Source: PKWO01 sp036561005 (lineage in GTDB: Bacteria; Pseudomonadota; Gammaproteobacteria; Burkholderiales; Burkholderiaceae_D). From it: a stretch of DNA of 64,000 nucleotides. Shown here piece by piece: positions 1-8,065 of the stretch; positions within the stretch are counted from its first letter, which is position 1, and each line of letters begins with the position of its first letter. The stretch is taken from positions 1 to 64,000 of the forward strand of contig DATBQE010000239.1 of assembly GCA_036561005.1 (NCBI GenBank), read 5' to 3'. The position numbers were made by a program, and so were the translations under genes. A model generated the notes under the pieces. That model ran no database searches, was not told the origin of the DNA, and saw only the letters and a list, made by a program, of their open reading frames with translations.

Positions 1-78
1 CCTGTGGCTGAAGAAGGCGAACCAGTTACGATCAGAGAGTTCAGGCACGAGGAATTATTAAGATCAAAAGACATCTAA
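1..78 (+). CDS. C-terminal end of an unidentified protein (partial)
   Basis: An open frame enters from the left edge and gives 25 residues ending in RSKDI before a TAA at 76-78. It is acidic and hydrophilic, and no family can be recognised from so little sequence. A strong hairpin starts 12 bases after the stop, where a terminator would sit, which supports this being a real gene end. The chance of a random open frame of this length is not small, so confidence is modest. Confidence 0.4.
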   Translation, partial: PVAEEGEPVTIREFRHEELLRSKDI

Positions 79-89
79 ACAAGATTTTT

Positions 90-115
90 CCAAGCGCCAA
101 TAAATTGGCGCTTGG
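90..115 (+). terminator. Perfect 11-bp hairpin after the first gene end
   Basis: CCAAGCGCCAA, loop TAAA, TTGGCGCTTGG: a perfect 11-bp stem with a 4-base loop, 12 bases after the stop at 76-78. There is no T-run on the 3' side of the plus strand; a run of five T lies just before the stem. It is therefore terminator-like in position but not a textbook intrinsic terminator, and could instead be a 3'-end stabilising structure. Confidence 0.45.
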
Positions 116-545
116 AATGCTGGATGAATTACCAGCCACGGCTTTTAAAGAAGGGGTGAAAGAAAGGTACATCGCAACGTTGACTGAAGACAGGTCCCAC
201 CTCGTGACAAGGGGAATACTTGCCAATATAGGCGTGGTTATTTCCGATGTAAGTGAGGGTAAATAAACCGCGTTCGCAGTGGACCGGCTCGGCTACAAGC
301 CCAGCCGTATCAATTTTCAAGCGGTTGACCCCGTAACAGTATCGACACAAACATGTACTGCTAGCGAGTGTATGGCACTTTGTTCATCCGTATATGGACT
401 CCTCCGTTTTTGCAACTCAATCGAAGTGTATCGGCATTAGGTGCAACTGCAGGCGCCTTGCCTGTTAACACTGTACCGGCCCACACGCCGTCAGGCAACC
501 ACACGCGCACCGGCTATTTCCGCGCGCGTGTTCACCCATGCGCGA
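116..545. other. Unassigned stretch with no confident gene
   Basis: Two short frames overlap on opposite strands: a 49-codon plus-strand frame at 117-266 (ATG start, no clear ribosome site) and a cysteine-containing minus-strand frame at 129-350 that opens only with TTG. Neither can be preferred and neither resembles a family I know. The rest, up to the end of the S41 peptidase gene at 546, shows no clear signal. Confidence 0.35.
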
Positions 546-2123
546 TCACTTTGCCGGTGCCGCGCTCATGGCACCCGGCGCGGCCTCCTTCCGCTTCAAA
601 TCATCGGCGATCAGCGCAAGCGCACGCGCCGCGCGGGCGCGGGCGCTTTCACCTGGTGTGGGCAGCACGGGCAAGTCGGGCGCCACGCCTGCCACCTCGC
701 TGGTTCCGTCTGCGCGCAGGCGTATGCAATTGGGCATGCGGATGCGCATTCTGGAGTTAGGCAGCACTTCCGGGTCATGGTAGCCCATGAAGCCGCAGCC
801 GTCGCCGCCGGTTCGGTCGCCTACGGTTTTTGCGATGCCGTTGTCGCGCATGACGGCACTGAACATTTCTGCCGACGAGAAGGTTTTGCGGTCGGTCAGC
901 ACATACACCGGGCCGTTCCACGCGCCGCGGAAGCCGTCGGCTGCGGCGGGCCAATGCAGGGTCTGGGCGGCGTCCGTGTCGCCGTAGGCGTTCTCCGGCA
1001 GGAAGTCGAGCGGGCCGCCGGCAGAGCCGGCGCGCACCAGGCGGCTGCAGGCGGCATCAGGGTTCCAGGGCCGCATTTCATGCCATACCCAGGACATGTC
1101 GCAGGTTTGCGCATCGATGCCGGCCAGCGCCGCTTGCAGCCGCGCCAGCGCAGCCTGCAGCGCTTCCCGCGCTTCGGCATTGGTCACTTTTGCCAGCTCT
1201 TCCTTGACGTCTTTGGTTTGCGATTCCAGCTCCGGCCGGGCTTTGGCGGAGTTGGACAGGTAGAGCCGCGCCGAGTGCACGTCGCGCCGCGTGAAAATGC
1301 GCGCGCTGATGTCGCCTGAATCGTTGCCGCCGTGGTTGTTGCCCACATCGACGACGACCGCCGCCACGTGCGCCTGGCCGAATTGCTTGAGGACTTGCGC
1401 GAGTTCCGCATACCAGGCATTTTGCACGGCATCGGTCACGGTGGCGCTGTTGCGCTCCTTGCCGGCCGCACCCAGCGCCGACCAGACTTTGATGCAACCG
1501 GCGGCGTAGTCTTGCGGGTTGAACGATTGCAGGCGGATCAGCCCCAGCTTTGTCCCCTGCGCCGTGTCGATCACGCCGGTGCGCAAGACCGTGGCCAGGC
1601 CGTCGGACTCCATGCGAAAACCCTGCAGGCTCGGCAGCGGCAGGGAAAAATCCAGTGCGCCGTTGGTATAGCCGAGCGCCGCGCAGGCGGTGGGGCCGTC
1701 GGCATGGCTCAAGTCGGCCTCCGGCGGGTCTTCGATGGCGGCCGCATTCTTTTGCGGAGCCGGATCCGGGTAGATGCTGAAATGCCCGTCGGGGAACGCC
1801 GCCTTGAAGCGGCGGATGGCTTCGCGCGCCTCGTCGTCGCTATGCGCCGCTTTCAGCACGGCCTGCGTGCGCCGGTCCAGCGCGGGCAGGTCCAGCTTCA
1901 GCTCGGTCGAGGCAAACCATGCGAGGTTCGCATAGTTGCGCTCCATGGCTTTTTTCAGGGCGGCGTAGTCGTCTTGCCACGCCGGGCGTTTGAAGGCCGC
2001 CTGGGCCGTGGCAGCGTGCGCTTGTTGCGCATGCAGGGCGGGCCAGGCAAGCCCCGTCAGCATGCCGGCCGCGAGTGCCAGGCGCCGCAGGCGCAAGCCG
2101 GATTTCGATTGGTGTTCATTCAT
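546..2123 (-). CDS. Exported S41-family serine peptidase
   Basis: 525 residues. The N-terminus has basic residues then a hydrophobic stretch ending around ALHA (about residues 10-37), a Sec signal peptide, so the enzyme acts in the periplasm or outside. The C-terminal half carries the S41 (C-terminal-processing/tricorn-core) pattern: VYVLTDRKTFSSAEM at about 406-420, with the likely nucleophile Ser at 416-417, followed by a G-rich segment (TVGDRTGGDG). The middle has a long alanine-rich helical region (about 280-340). No PDZ domain is obvious. S41 enzymes of this form usually degrade or process exported proteins; the substrate cannot be told. It lies 207 bases downstream of an AraC-type regulator on the same strand, which may control it. 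Confidence 0.85.
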   Translation of the reverse strand: MNEHQSKSGLRLRRLALAAGMLTGLAWPALHAQQAHAATAQAAFKRPAWQDDYAALKKAMERNYANLAWFASTELKLDLPALDRRTQAVLKAAHSDDEAREAIRRFKAAFPDGHFSIYPDPAPQKNAAAIEDPPEADLSHADGPTACAALGYTNGALDFSLPLPSLQGFRMESDGLATVLRTGVIDTAQGTKLGLIRLQSFNPQDYAAGCIKVWSALGAAGKERNSATVTDAVQNAWYAELAQVLKQFGQAHVAAVVVDVGNNHGGNDSGDISARIFTRRDVHSARLYLSNSAKARPELESQTKDVKEELAKVTNAEAREALQAALARLQAALAGIDAQTCDMSWVWHEMRPWNPDAACSRLVRAGSAGGPLDFLPENAYGDTDAAQTLHWPAAADGFRGAWNGPVYVLTDRKTFSSAEMFSAVMRDNGIAKTVGDRTGGDGCGFMGYHDPEVLPNSRMRIRMPNCIRLRADGTSEVAGVAPDLPVLPTPGESARARAARALALIADDLKRKEAAPGAMSAAPAK

Positions 2124-2330
2124 ATGCGTGCATTTCCGATGAGATTGGGTATATGGCCGCGCCGCATCCGTGCCGGTCGTTACCGTTCCTGCGGCGCCAT
2201 AGGGAAATTACCGCACGGCGTACCCGTCCGTCTTGTACGAAATGTTGTCTTTGTATTTTTTTCGGCGGTACCGTGAACGCGCTGCGCATGACACCCTGCT
2301 TGCGCCGGGCGCGGCGCCTTTGCCGCACGA

Positions 2331-3125
2331 TTAATTTTCCGTGCGAAAGCGCGCCGGTGTCATGCCGACGACGCGCTTGAATGCGCGGCTGAAGTGGGCC
2401 TGGTCGTGGAAGCCGCATTCGATGGCAATGTCGGCGATGGGCTGGCGCGTTTTGGCAAGCAGTGCAGCGGCACGCCGGAGGCGGATTTCACGCGCATGCG
2501 CGGCGATCGATGTGCGGTAGGTCTGCCGATAGGCCTGGGCCAGTTCGGCCGGGTGCCGTGACAGCGCGCGCGCCATCTCGTCGAGCGTGAAATGCTCGGT
2601 CGCACTTTCGACGAATTCGCGCGCCTGAACAAGCCATGGCGCAATCACCGGCGAGCTGTCGCGCAGTGCGCGGCCAAAGCCGGCAAAACACTCCAGCACC
2701 AGGCCATCGAGGGCGATGCGCGAGAACGCGTCGTCATGCCTGCATTCGTCGACAAAGCGCTGTGCGAGGCCGGACAGCGCCGCGCTTTGCACGCACGGCG
2801 CCTCGTTCAAGCGCGTGCGGTCGGCGAGAAATTCGAGCGCCTGCGGCGTCGGCCGAATCGTCAGCTTGCGTGCGCCACTGCGCGAAATGCGCTGCGAATG
2901 CTCCTCATGCGGCGGGCAATAGAGCGCATGCCCGGCCGTGTGCAAGCCGGCACGCCCGCGCGTCTTTTCTTCATATTCGCCGCCCACGACCAGACAGATC
3001 AACGGCACGTCGTGATGGTGCGCCGCCATCGAATGCAAGGGCGTCCACTGCGAAATCGTGGCGCTATCCGCCCAGGAAGAACCCGACATTTCCAACGCGC
3101 GAAGCACGATCTTCCCCGATTGCAT
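2331..3125 (-). CDS. AraC-family transcriptional regulator
   Basis: 264 residues, ATG start at 3125. The last ~95 residues form a typical AraC/XylS double helix-turn-helix: FTLDEMARALSRHPAELAQAYRQ (first HTH) and PIADIAIECGFHDQAHFSRAFKR (second HTH), ending in the family's usual MTPARFR. The first ~110 residues are His-rich (HSMAAHHHDVP, HEEHSQR) and look like a cupin-type sensory domain, so a small ligand or metal is plausible. The gene precedes the S41 peptidase on the same strand; co-transcription or local control is possible but no operator is evident. Confidence 0.9.
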   Translation of the reverse strand: MQSGKIVLRALEMSGSSWADSATISQWTPLHSMAAHHHDVPLICLVVGGEYEEKTRGRAGLHTAGHALYCPPHEEHSQRISRSGARKLTIRPTPQALEFLADRTRLNEAPCVQSAALSGLAQRFVDECRHDDAFSRIALDGLVLECFAGFGRALRDSSPVIAPWLVQAREFVESATEHFTLDEMARALSRHPAELAQAYRQTYRTSIAAHAREIRLRRAAALLAKTRQPIADIAIECGFHDQAHFSRAFKRVVGMTPARFRTEN

Positions 3126-3297
3126 TGCTTGATCTCCTGTATGTGCCCGTTGCCCGCAGACTGGTGCCTTTATTGCCGGGGCACAATGCGGTTGCGCAAC
3201 CGATGAACAGGCACGCTATCTGCATGTGCATGGAATGCTGCCAGCAAATGCGGGTTTAGGCAAGCCCAGTGCCGCGCAAAGTCGATTGTTCAAAATG

Positions 3298-3774
3298 CTA
3301 TCGAAATTTCTCCGCTTCGGTTCGCATGATCCGATCTTCGCGAACGATCAATTTATCGGCATGGGCGAGCAAACGATCTATCTTTGCATCTTTCGCGCAT
3401 TCTGGCGTGATCGTCGCCTTTTCAATTGGTTTCCCTCGCAGGCACTGGAGCAGGGCAAGCACGTCGTTCAATTTGGCCGCCTGGATGTCGCTAAATTCAT
3501 CCGACATCACGAGGGCTCTAACGATCTTCATTTTCGTTTGCTCCGAATAGCCGTCGGCCAAACCTCGCGCATCGAGCTCGGGAATCATGCCGTTTTCCGA
3601 CATGCGCCTTAATGCCTTGATCTTTTCCCAAACCAACATGGGTTGCGTTAATGCCGGCTCGGCAGGCGAGGCGCCGCCATCCGTTTCCGACGCAATCGTC
3701 GTGCCCGATGCCAGACCGGCCATCAGAAGCGAAAATAAAATCAGGCGCTTTCGTATCATGGTTGCAATGTGCAT
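3298..3774 (-). CDS. Small exported protein of unknown function
   Basis: 158 residues. A signal peptide is clear (IRKRLILFSLLMAGLASG, cut probably near ASGTTIA), so the protein is exported. The mature part is mostly helical and charged with two cysteines (LQCLRG, TPECAKD) that could form a disulfide. No family recognised. Start could be the first ATG (3774) or the one five codons later (3759), which sits directly before the basic signal-peptide residues. It begins a run of small exported or membrane genes extending to 6129. Confidence 0.6.
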   Translation of the reverse strand: MHIATMIRKRLILFSLLMAGLASGTTIASETDGGASPAEPALTQPMLVWEKIKALRRMSENGMIPELDARGLADGYSEQTKMKIVRALVMSDEFSDIQAAKLNDVLALLQCLRGKPIEKATITPECAKDAKIDRLLAHADKLIVREDRIMRTEAEKFR

Positions 3775-4087
3775 TTTCCGGGTTTCGCTATCTAATCAAT
3801 TTGCCGTGTTCCACATGATCTGCCCGAGGCTTGCCAAGCGCGAGTGCTTTTGGAATCGGCGCCAGGGAGCATGGGTGGTCGCGCTCTTCTCGCTCACCCA
3901 GCCCGTCGGCGTTCGCCGCTTTATGGCAATGCGGCATGGAAGGAAATCTGTGTAGCAATGGCACCATAACATTCCATACGGCATCGGGCAACCGGATGCG
4001 CCGCAGCTTGGCTAAGTGTGTTGCCGAACAGAACGCGTGCCAATACCGCCACATAATGATCGTTCACAATCACAACGGAGAACGGCC

Positions 4088-4495
4088 ATGATCACAAACA
4101 ATCCTCTCAAGCTCAGCTTGACCATTGCCGCTTTCGCAGTGCTGGGCGCCTTGTCGGCGACAGCCACCGCGCAAAGCAACGAATATCGCCAGGGCTACGA
4201 CCAAGGCTACCGTGACCACGCGGAAGGACAAGGCCAGCCGAATCATGAAGGACGGATCATTATTGAAGAAGCACACTACGGCTCGCGCGAAGGCGGTTTC
4301 TGCGATCCACGCGAATCGATCCAGCGTGCAATCGGCTGGCGCCGCCACGCCGACATCCGTGCAGACAATCAATTGTGCGGCGACCCGGCACCCAACCACG
4401 TCAAGCACCTGGAAGTGCGCTACCGCTGCGGCAACAGCCAGACGGCGCGCGCCGAGACACCGGAAAATACAGTATTGGCGCTGAGTTGCCAATAA
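4088..4495 (+). CDS. Small exported protein, YRxGY-rich N-terminus
   Basis: 135 residues. The start at 4088 is chosen because GGAG lies at 4077-4080, seven bases upstream, and because it begins a clean signal peptide (KLSLTIAAFAVLGALSATATAQS). The mature protein opens with a Tyr/Gly/Asp segment (EYRQGYDQGYRDHAEG) and has four cysteines, the last near the C-terminus, likely paired in the periplasm. Family not recognised. It is the only plus-strand gene among neighbouring minus-strand small genes, so it has its own promoter. Confidence 0.7.
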   Translation: MITNNPLKLSLTIAAFAVLGALSATATAQSNEYRQGYDQGYRDHAEGQGQPNHEGRIIIEEAHYGSREGGFCDPRESIQRAIGWRRHADIRADNQLCGDPAPNHVKHLEVRYRCGNSQTARAETPENTVLALSCQ

Positions 4496-4586
4496 TGACG
4501 TCCATCTCATCACACCTGCGCCGCGCGCGGGTGTGATGGTAACGTGAACAATAGTCACGTCGTGTGGATTGTGTGATCGCGCGCAA

Positions 4587-5192
4587 CTAAGACCGTTTTT
4601 TGGGCGCTGTCGCAGCCTGCATGACGATTATTAGTGTTCGATGATAGCGCGCATTATCTATCGCTCGAACGCCCGTTGCTGAACTTTGACGGGCGGTTGG
4701 GGGATTGTTTGGCGCGCGATCGGATGGCATGTATACGCCCCGCCCCTGTTTCGAACAATGGGCCGCGCGGGATGCAAGCGCAGTAGCGCAAACAATTTTG
4801 CCCGGGCGTATGCGGTCAATCGCTATTTGCATGCTGAATATGCGATATAACGTATTTGAAGCCGTTGCGTAAGCAATTGCTGCGCGTTGCACCTCCTCAT
4901 GTCCCGGCCTATTGTCGTCCGACGTACCTGAGATATTGCGTTCAATCCGCGCACAAAATTTAATGTCCGCAGCGTCAACGCCGGGAAACCACTTTCCGTA
5001 GCCGTTGACGCTCAAGCAGTGCGGCTGCCCATGCGCCAACGCATTCGCAGCGTCTTGCTCTGGGTGCGCGAGATTGAACTGCAGGAATTCAAGGTCGGAT
5101 ACGACACCTTCCCGGGCACCGGCAAATTGAGGCGTAAGCGTCATCAGGAGGAAGCCGACCGGGACCAGCCTTGCAATTGAATATGTTTTCAT
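4587..5192 (-). CDS. Exported protein of unknown function
   Basis: 201 residues starting with a signal peptide (MKTYSIARLVPVGFLLMTLTPQFAGA). The mature region contains cysteines in HCLSVNG, KFCARIE, IVCATA and HCSKQG, so two disulfides are possible, and the C-terminus is basic and Ala/Arg-rich. No family recognised. The gene converges with the plus-strand gene ending at 4495, leaving 91 bases between them; around 4512-4535 the sequence ACACCTGCGCCGCGCGCGGGTGT could form a hairpin that terminates one or both. Confidence 0.6.
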   Translation of the reverse strand: MKTYSIARLVPVGFLLMTLTPQFAGAREGVVSDLEFLQFNLAHPEQDAANALAHGQPHCLSVNGYGKWFPGVDAADIKFCARIERNISGTSDDNRPGHEEVQRAAIAYATASNTLYRIFSMQIAIDRIRPGKIVCATALASRAAHCSKQGRGVYMPSDRAPNNPPTARQSSATGVRAIDNARYHRTLIIVMQAATAPKKRS

Positions 5193-5255
5193 GAAAGTTT
5201 TGGCACTGGGTTGGCGATCAATTGCAAGCTACCAGGCGTTCAATCTTAGTTCATC

Positions 5256-5654
5256 CTACGGGTCATATTGCTCGACGCGACCATCCGACATAACAAGCGT
5301 CCATCTTCCCCGGAACGACCTGCGCATGTAAGGCGTGCTTGAACCGTCTTCATTGATCCGGTCCCAGAGTCTAGCGTTTCGCCGGATGTAGGTTTCTCGG
5401 CACGTTGGACATTGAAAGTAACTATGCCGCGATGCGAAGGCCACCAACGCCCATTGCGTAAATGCAGTACCGCAACCACACGGAGGATACGCCTGCAACT
5501 GACGCGAGGCAAGCCAAAGACAGCACCACATCAACATTGCGCCGATGAATCCGCCAAGGAGCGCGCCATCACCATCGGCAGCCTTCACACCCAATAGGAT
5601 GCCGGCGATGGCGGAACAAAATATCGCGAAAAATTCGATTCTCTTTCTGATCAT
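5256..5654 (-). CDS. Small membrane protein with a putative zinc-binding cysteine set
   Basis: 132 residues. Two hydrophobic segments sit at the N-terminus (about 7-24 and 32-50). After them come PPCGCG and FQCPTC, two CxC/CxxC knuckles about 30 residues apart, which suggests a small zinc ribbon on the cytoplasmic side. The tail is basic. Function unknown. ATG at 5654; no strong ribosome site is visible. Confidence 0.5.
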   Translation of the reverse strand: MIRKRIEFFAIFCSAIAGILLGVKAADGDGALLGGFIGAMLMWCCLWLASRQLQAYPPCGCGTAFTQWALVAFASRHSYFQCPTCRETYIRRNARLWDRINEDGSSTPYMRRSFRGRWTLVMSDGRVEQYDP

Positions 5655-5859
5655 ATTTTTTGCGCGTGGACCATGTCAATTCGAAAGGATATTAGATATT
5701 TATTCGGTCAAAAACCATGCGCCATCATTTCCGCCAGACTACCAGAAATATTGCATACAATTGCTTTCTTCGGCAAAAGGCAAAAAGTGGCTGCTTTTCG
5801 CCATTGATAAATAAAACCATCGCTGCTTGTTGCGCGTTTCAATCAACACTCAGCCCGCG

Positions 5860-6129
5860 CTAATGTCCGCCCCCATCATGTCCGCCACCACCGGCATCAT
5901 TTGGTTCCTGCGGTACGAAAAAATTGTCGCTGTGGCGCGGCGGCTTGCGTTCGCTCTGCAGAATCAAATGACAACAGAGAGCGCCGAACAGAGGAACAAA
6001 CCAAATGATAAGAAGCTGGAGGAGCTGTTGAACCCGCTCGTATTCATCCGCGCGAAAAATAATGACGGATACATAGACCTGGTATATGACCAAGACTAGT
6101 GCACAGCCAACGTATACGCGTTCATTCAT
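5860..6129 (-). CDS. Small two-helix membrane protein with Gly/His tail
   Basis: 89 residues with two hydrophobic helices (about 5-28 and 38-62) and a C-terminal tail ending GGGGHDGGGH, which could bind a metal ion. The start at 6129 is preferred because GAGAGG lies four bases upstream; an in-frame TTG at 6141 is the alternative. No family recognised. It lies in the group of small exported and membrane genes between 3298 and 6129. Confidence 0.6.
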   Translation of the reverse strand: MNERVYVGCALVLVIYQVYVSVIIFRADEYERVQQLLQLLIIWFVPLFGALCCHLILQSERKPPRHSDNFFVPQEPNDAGGGGHDGGGH

Positions 6130-6141
6130 GATGCCTCTCAA

Positions 6142-6523
6142 AATTGTTTAATCTGTGCACGATTAAACGCGCGTCTGACCAACCGCTTTTGCCGGCTGGT
6201 GATCGTAGCGTAGAGGGCTACGGCCAGAGCCATGTGCTTGGTTCGTTCGCAGCCTCGTGTGATCGGGCACTAGTAGTAGCAGGGCCGTCCGCATGCCAAG
6301 CCGGTGCTGATGATCGAGAATCGCAGCTTGCCGGAGGAGCGAATTCTGCGGTTGACGCGGAAGAATTGAAGAAAGGGCTTACGGGATTCACCGGGGCGGT
6401 GCTCGTCATCATCGGCAGAGCGATGGCGCTACCTTTGCCTGCTTGACGGAGGGCAGCGCCACTTCGGTTTGGCGCATGGAAGGACAGCGTCAGGCTGCCT
6501 TGCCGCAAGGATCTGGCAATACC
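6142..6523. other. Intergenic stretch before the peptide cluster
   Basis: Opposite-strand open frames overlap here (6144-6446 plus, 6218-6508 minus) but neither has a good start, ribosome site or recognisable product. The stretch lies downstream of the ATP-grasp gene. I see no clear terminator in it. Confidence 0.3.
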
Positions 6524-7645
6524 TTACGATGCCGTCGTGACCGCCTGCTTTTCATAAGTGAAAAAGGAATCCGGCGTGAGCGGATCGAGCCTGTTCAGGC
6601 TTAAAAAGTGTTGGTAGCTGTCGGATTCAAGGTAGTCCGCGTAGCGTAATGTTTGCGCGCCGTCTGCAGTCTCCATCCCGGCAAGGTAGCGGCAAAACGT
6701 ATCGAGCATCAACAAGCTCGGGTCGATGTCTTCCTTCCACAAAAACTGGCCGGCCTCGTTGATCTCCAAAAAAACGTAGTCGCCATTCTTGTTGACGACC
6801 AGATCGATGCAGCCGAAAGCCAAATTCAAATTGCGGCACAACTGCAGGCAACGCTCCTCGATCACCTGCGGCAAGATGGTTGCCCGTAAGGGTGTCTTGC
6901 CTAGTATGCCGTCGTAGCGCCAGTCGATGGATTGCCCGTCTTTTTGACTGTCTATCGCTGCCGCCAGAACCTTCCGACCGATGACGGTAACGCGCAACTC
7001 ATAGGCTTTCTCGACCAATTCCTGAAAAATGCCCGGACAGCTGCGTATTGCATCTTCGTGCTGCAAGTCACTTTCAGTAAGCGCGGCAGTTTTCAGAACC
7101 ACGGCAGAATCGTCTTCCGTGATCCACCCGCCCGGACGAAACGCCTTGTAGATGATTCTTCCCGAGTGCTTCCTGAAAAACGCGATCACTTGATGGTAAT
7201 CGTTGCCGACCATGGTGTCCGGAATGGTGAAACCTGCCTTCTTCGCTTCGCGTAATTGAACGGTTTTTATGCGGGCGCGACGCGCCGGGCCGGATGGATT
7301 GACGTGGAGCGTATGTTCATGATCAAGAGAGTCGATCGCATTGTCGATGAATTCGTCCGATTCGCGCGCGATGACTTTCAGATCACCGGGGTGACTGCAT
7401 GGCATGGCAAGCGGTGTTCCTCGTCGCCTGTGCCATATCACATCAAAAGGCCCCGCGATGTCGCTGCCGCCGATATTGAGGCTCATCGATGGCCCGTCTT
7501 CCATGCCCAAATGCAGGCACCCGCTGTCGCGGATGGGGAAGTCGGATGTATCCCATATGGTTGCGGCACAATCGAGCTGGCGCAATCCCCACATCACCGC
7601 CGCGGCGTGTGCGTCGTCTTTTTTCGATACCAATAATATTTTCAT
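6524..7645 (-). CDS. MvdD-like ATP-grasp ligase (graspetide maturase)
   Basis: 373 residues. ATP-grasp enzymes of this type activate Asp/Glu side chains as acyl phosphates and join them to Thr/Ser/Lys side chains of a precursor peptide, making macrolactones or macrolactams. Seen here: an N-terminal domain starting MKILLVSKKDD and containing FDVIWHRRRG, a central RRARIKTVQLREAKKAGFTIPDTMVGN segment typical of the family, and the nucleotide/metal-binding end CIDLVVNKNGDYVFLEINEAGQF (about 279-301), which matches the FLEINPNGQ-type signature of microviridin ligases. Directly upstream are a 56-residue double-glycine peptide gene, a C39 exporter and an HlyD gene, all on this strand. No second ligase (MvdC type) or acetyltransferase is present, so only one ring-forming chemistry is expected. 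Confidence 0.88.
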   Translation of the reverse strand: MKILLVSKKDDAHAAAVMWGLRQLDCAATIWDTSDFPIRDSGCLHLGMEDGPSMSLNIGGSDIAGPFDVIWHRRRGTPLAMPCSHPGDLKVIARESDEFIDNAIDSLDHEHTLHVNPSGPARRARIKTVQLREAKKAGFTIPDTMVGNDYHQVIAFFRKHSGRIIYKAFRPGGWITEDDSAVVLKTAALTESDLQHEDAIRSCPGIFQELVEKAYELRVTVIGRKVLAAAIDSQKDGQSIDWRYDGILGKTPLRATILPQVIEERCLQLCRNLNLAFGCIDLVVNKNGDYVFLEINEAGQFLWKEDIDPSLLMLDTFCRYLAGMETADGAQTLRYADYLESDSYQHFLSLNRLDPLTPDSFFTYEKQAVTTAS

Positions 7646-7677
7646 CTGGCCGGACGGTCGAAATTGATTGTCGATCG

Positions 7678-7710
7678 GAACCTGCCGCCCATGAGAGGAC
7701 GGACAGGTTC
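7678..7710 (-). promoter_or_regulatory. Stem-loop between precursor and ligase genes
   Basis: GAACCTG at 7678-7684 pairs with CAGGTTC at 7704-7710, and the stem can extend by CCG/CGG with one bulged base. There is no T-run after it on the transcribed strand, so it is more likely an RNA-stabilising or partial read-through structure than a full terminator. Placed between a peptide gene and its modifying enzyme, it could raise precursor mRNA over enzyme mRNA. Confidence 0.5.
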
Positions 7711-7733
7711 GAGGCTAACTAACTACGCCGAAT

Positions 7734-7904
7734 TTATTGCGACTCATCCATTGTGGTGGATTTCCACTTGCCGGTAGTTTTGTCGTAAGTGCCGACAACC
7801 GTTTGAATGCCGCCGGCAACCATGGATGCCTCTTCGGCGCTGATTTCGCGACCGACTGTACGACCCAAAATGCGCGTTGTTTCTTCAGTTTGCTTAGTTT
7901 GCAT
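7734..7904 (-). CDS. Double-glycine precursor peptide of a putative graspetide
   Basis: 56 residues, missed by length-limited gene finding. ATG at 7904 with GGAG seven bases upstream. The leader (residues 1-32) is polar, has the ISAEEASMVAGG pattern of double-glycine leaders, and ends in Gly31-Gly32. The 24-residue core (33-56) begins IQTVVG, carries TYDKTTGKWKS in the middle and ends TTMDESQ. It is rich in Thr/Ser/Lys donors (T43, T44, K46, K48, S49, T50, T51) with acidic acceptors D41, D53 and E54, as needed for side-chain ester or amide crosslinks. It contains no Cys, which argues against a lanthipeptide or a disulfide bacteriocin. It sits between the C39 exporter gene and the ATP-grasp gene. 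Activity of the product cannot be told. Confidence 0.85.
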   Translation of the reverse strand: MQTKQTEETTRILGRTVGREISAEEASMVAGGIQTVVGTYDKTTGKWKSTTMDESQ

Positions 7905-8065
7905 TGACTACTCCGTTACGAAAATTGGCCGTAATGTTCCACGCTCGCCCGACCGGCCAAAAAAATCGGACAAGCAACAACTCTGTAAAATCTCCGGGCG
8001 CGCGAAACGCGGGCCGGGGAATTGAGCAGCCGAACTATGCACTGCTCTCCATCGGGCAAGCTTCA

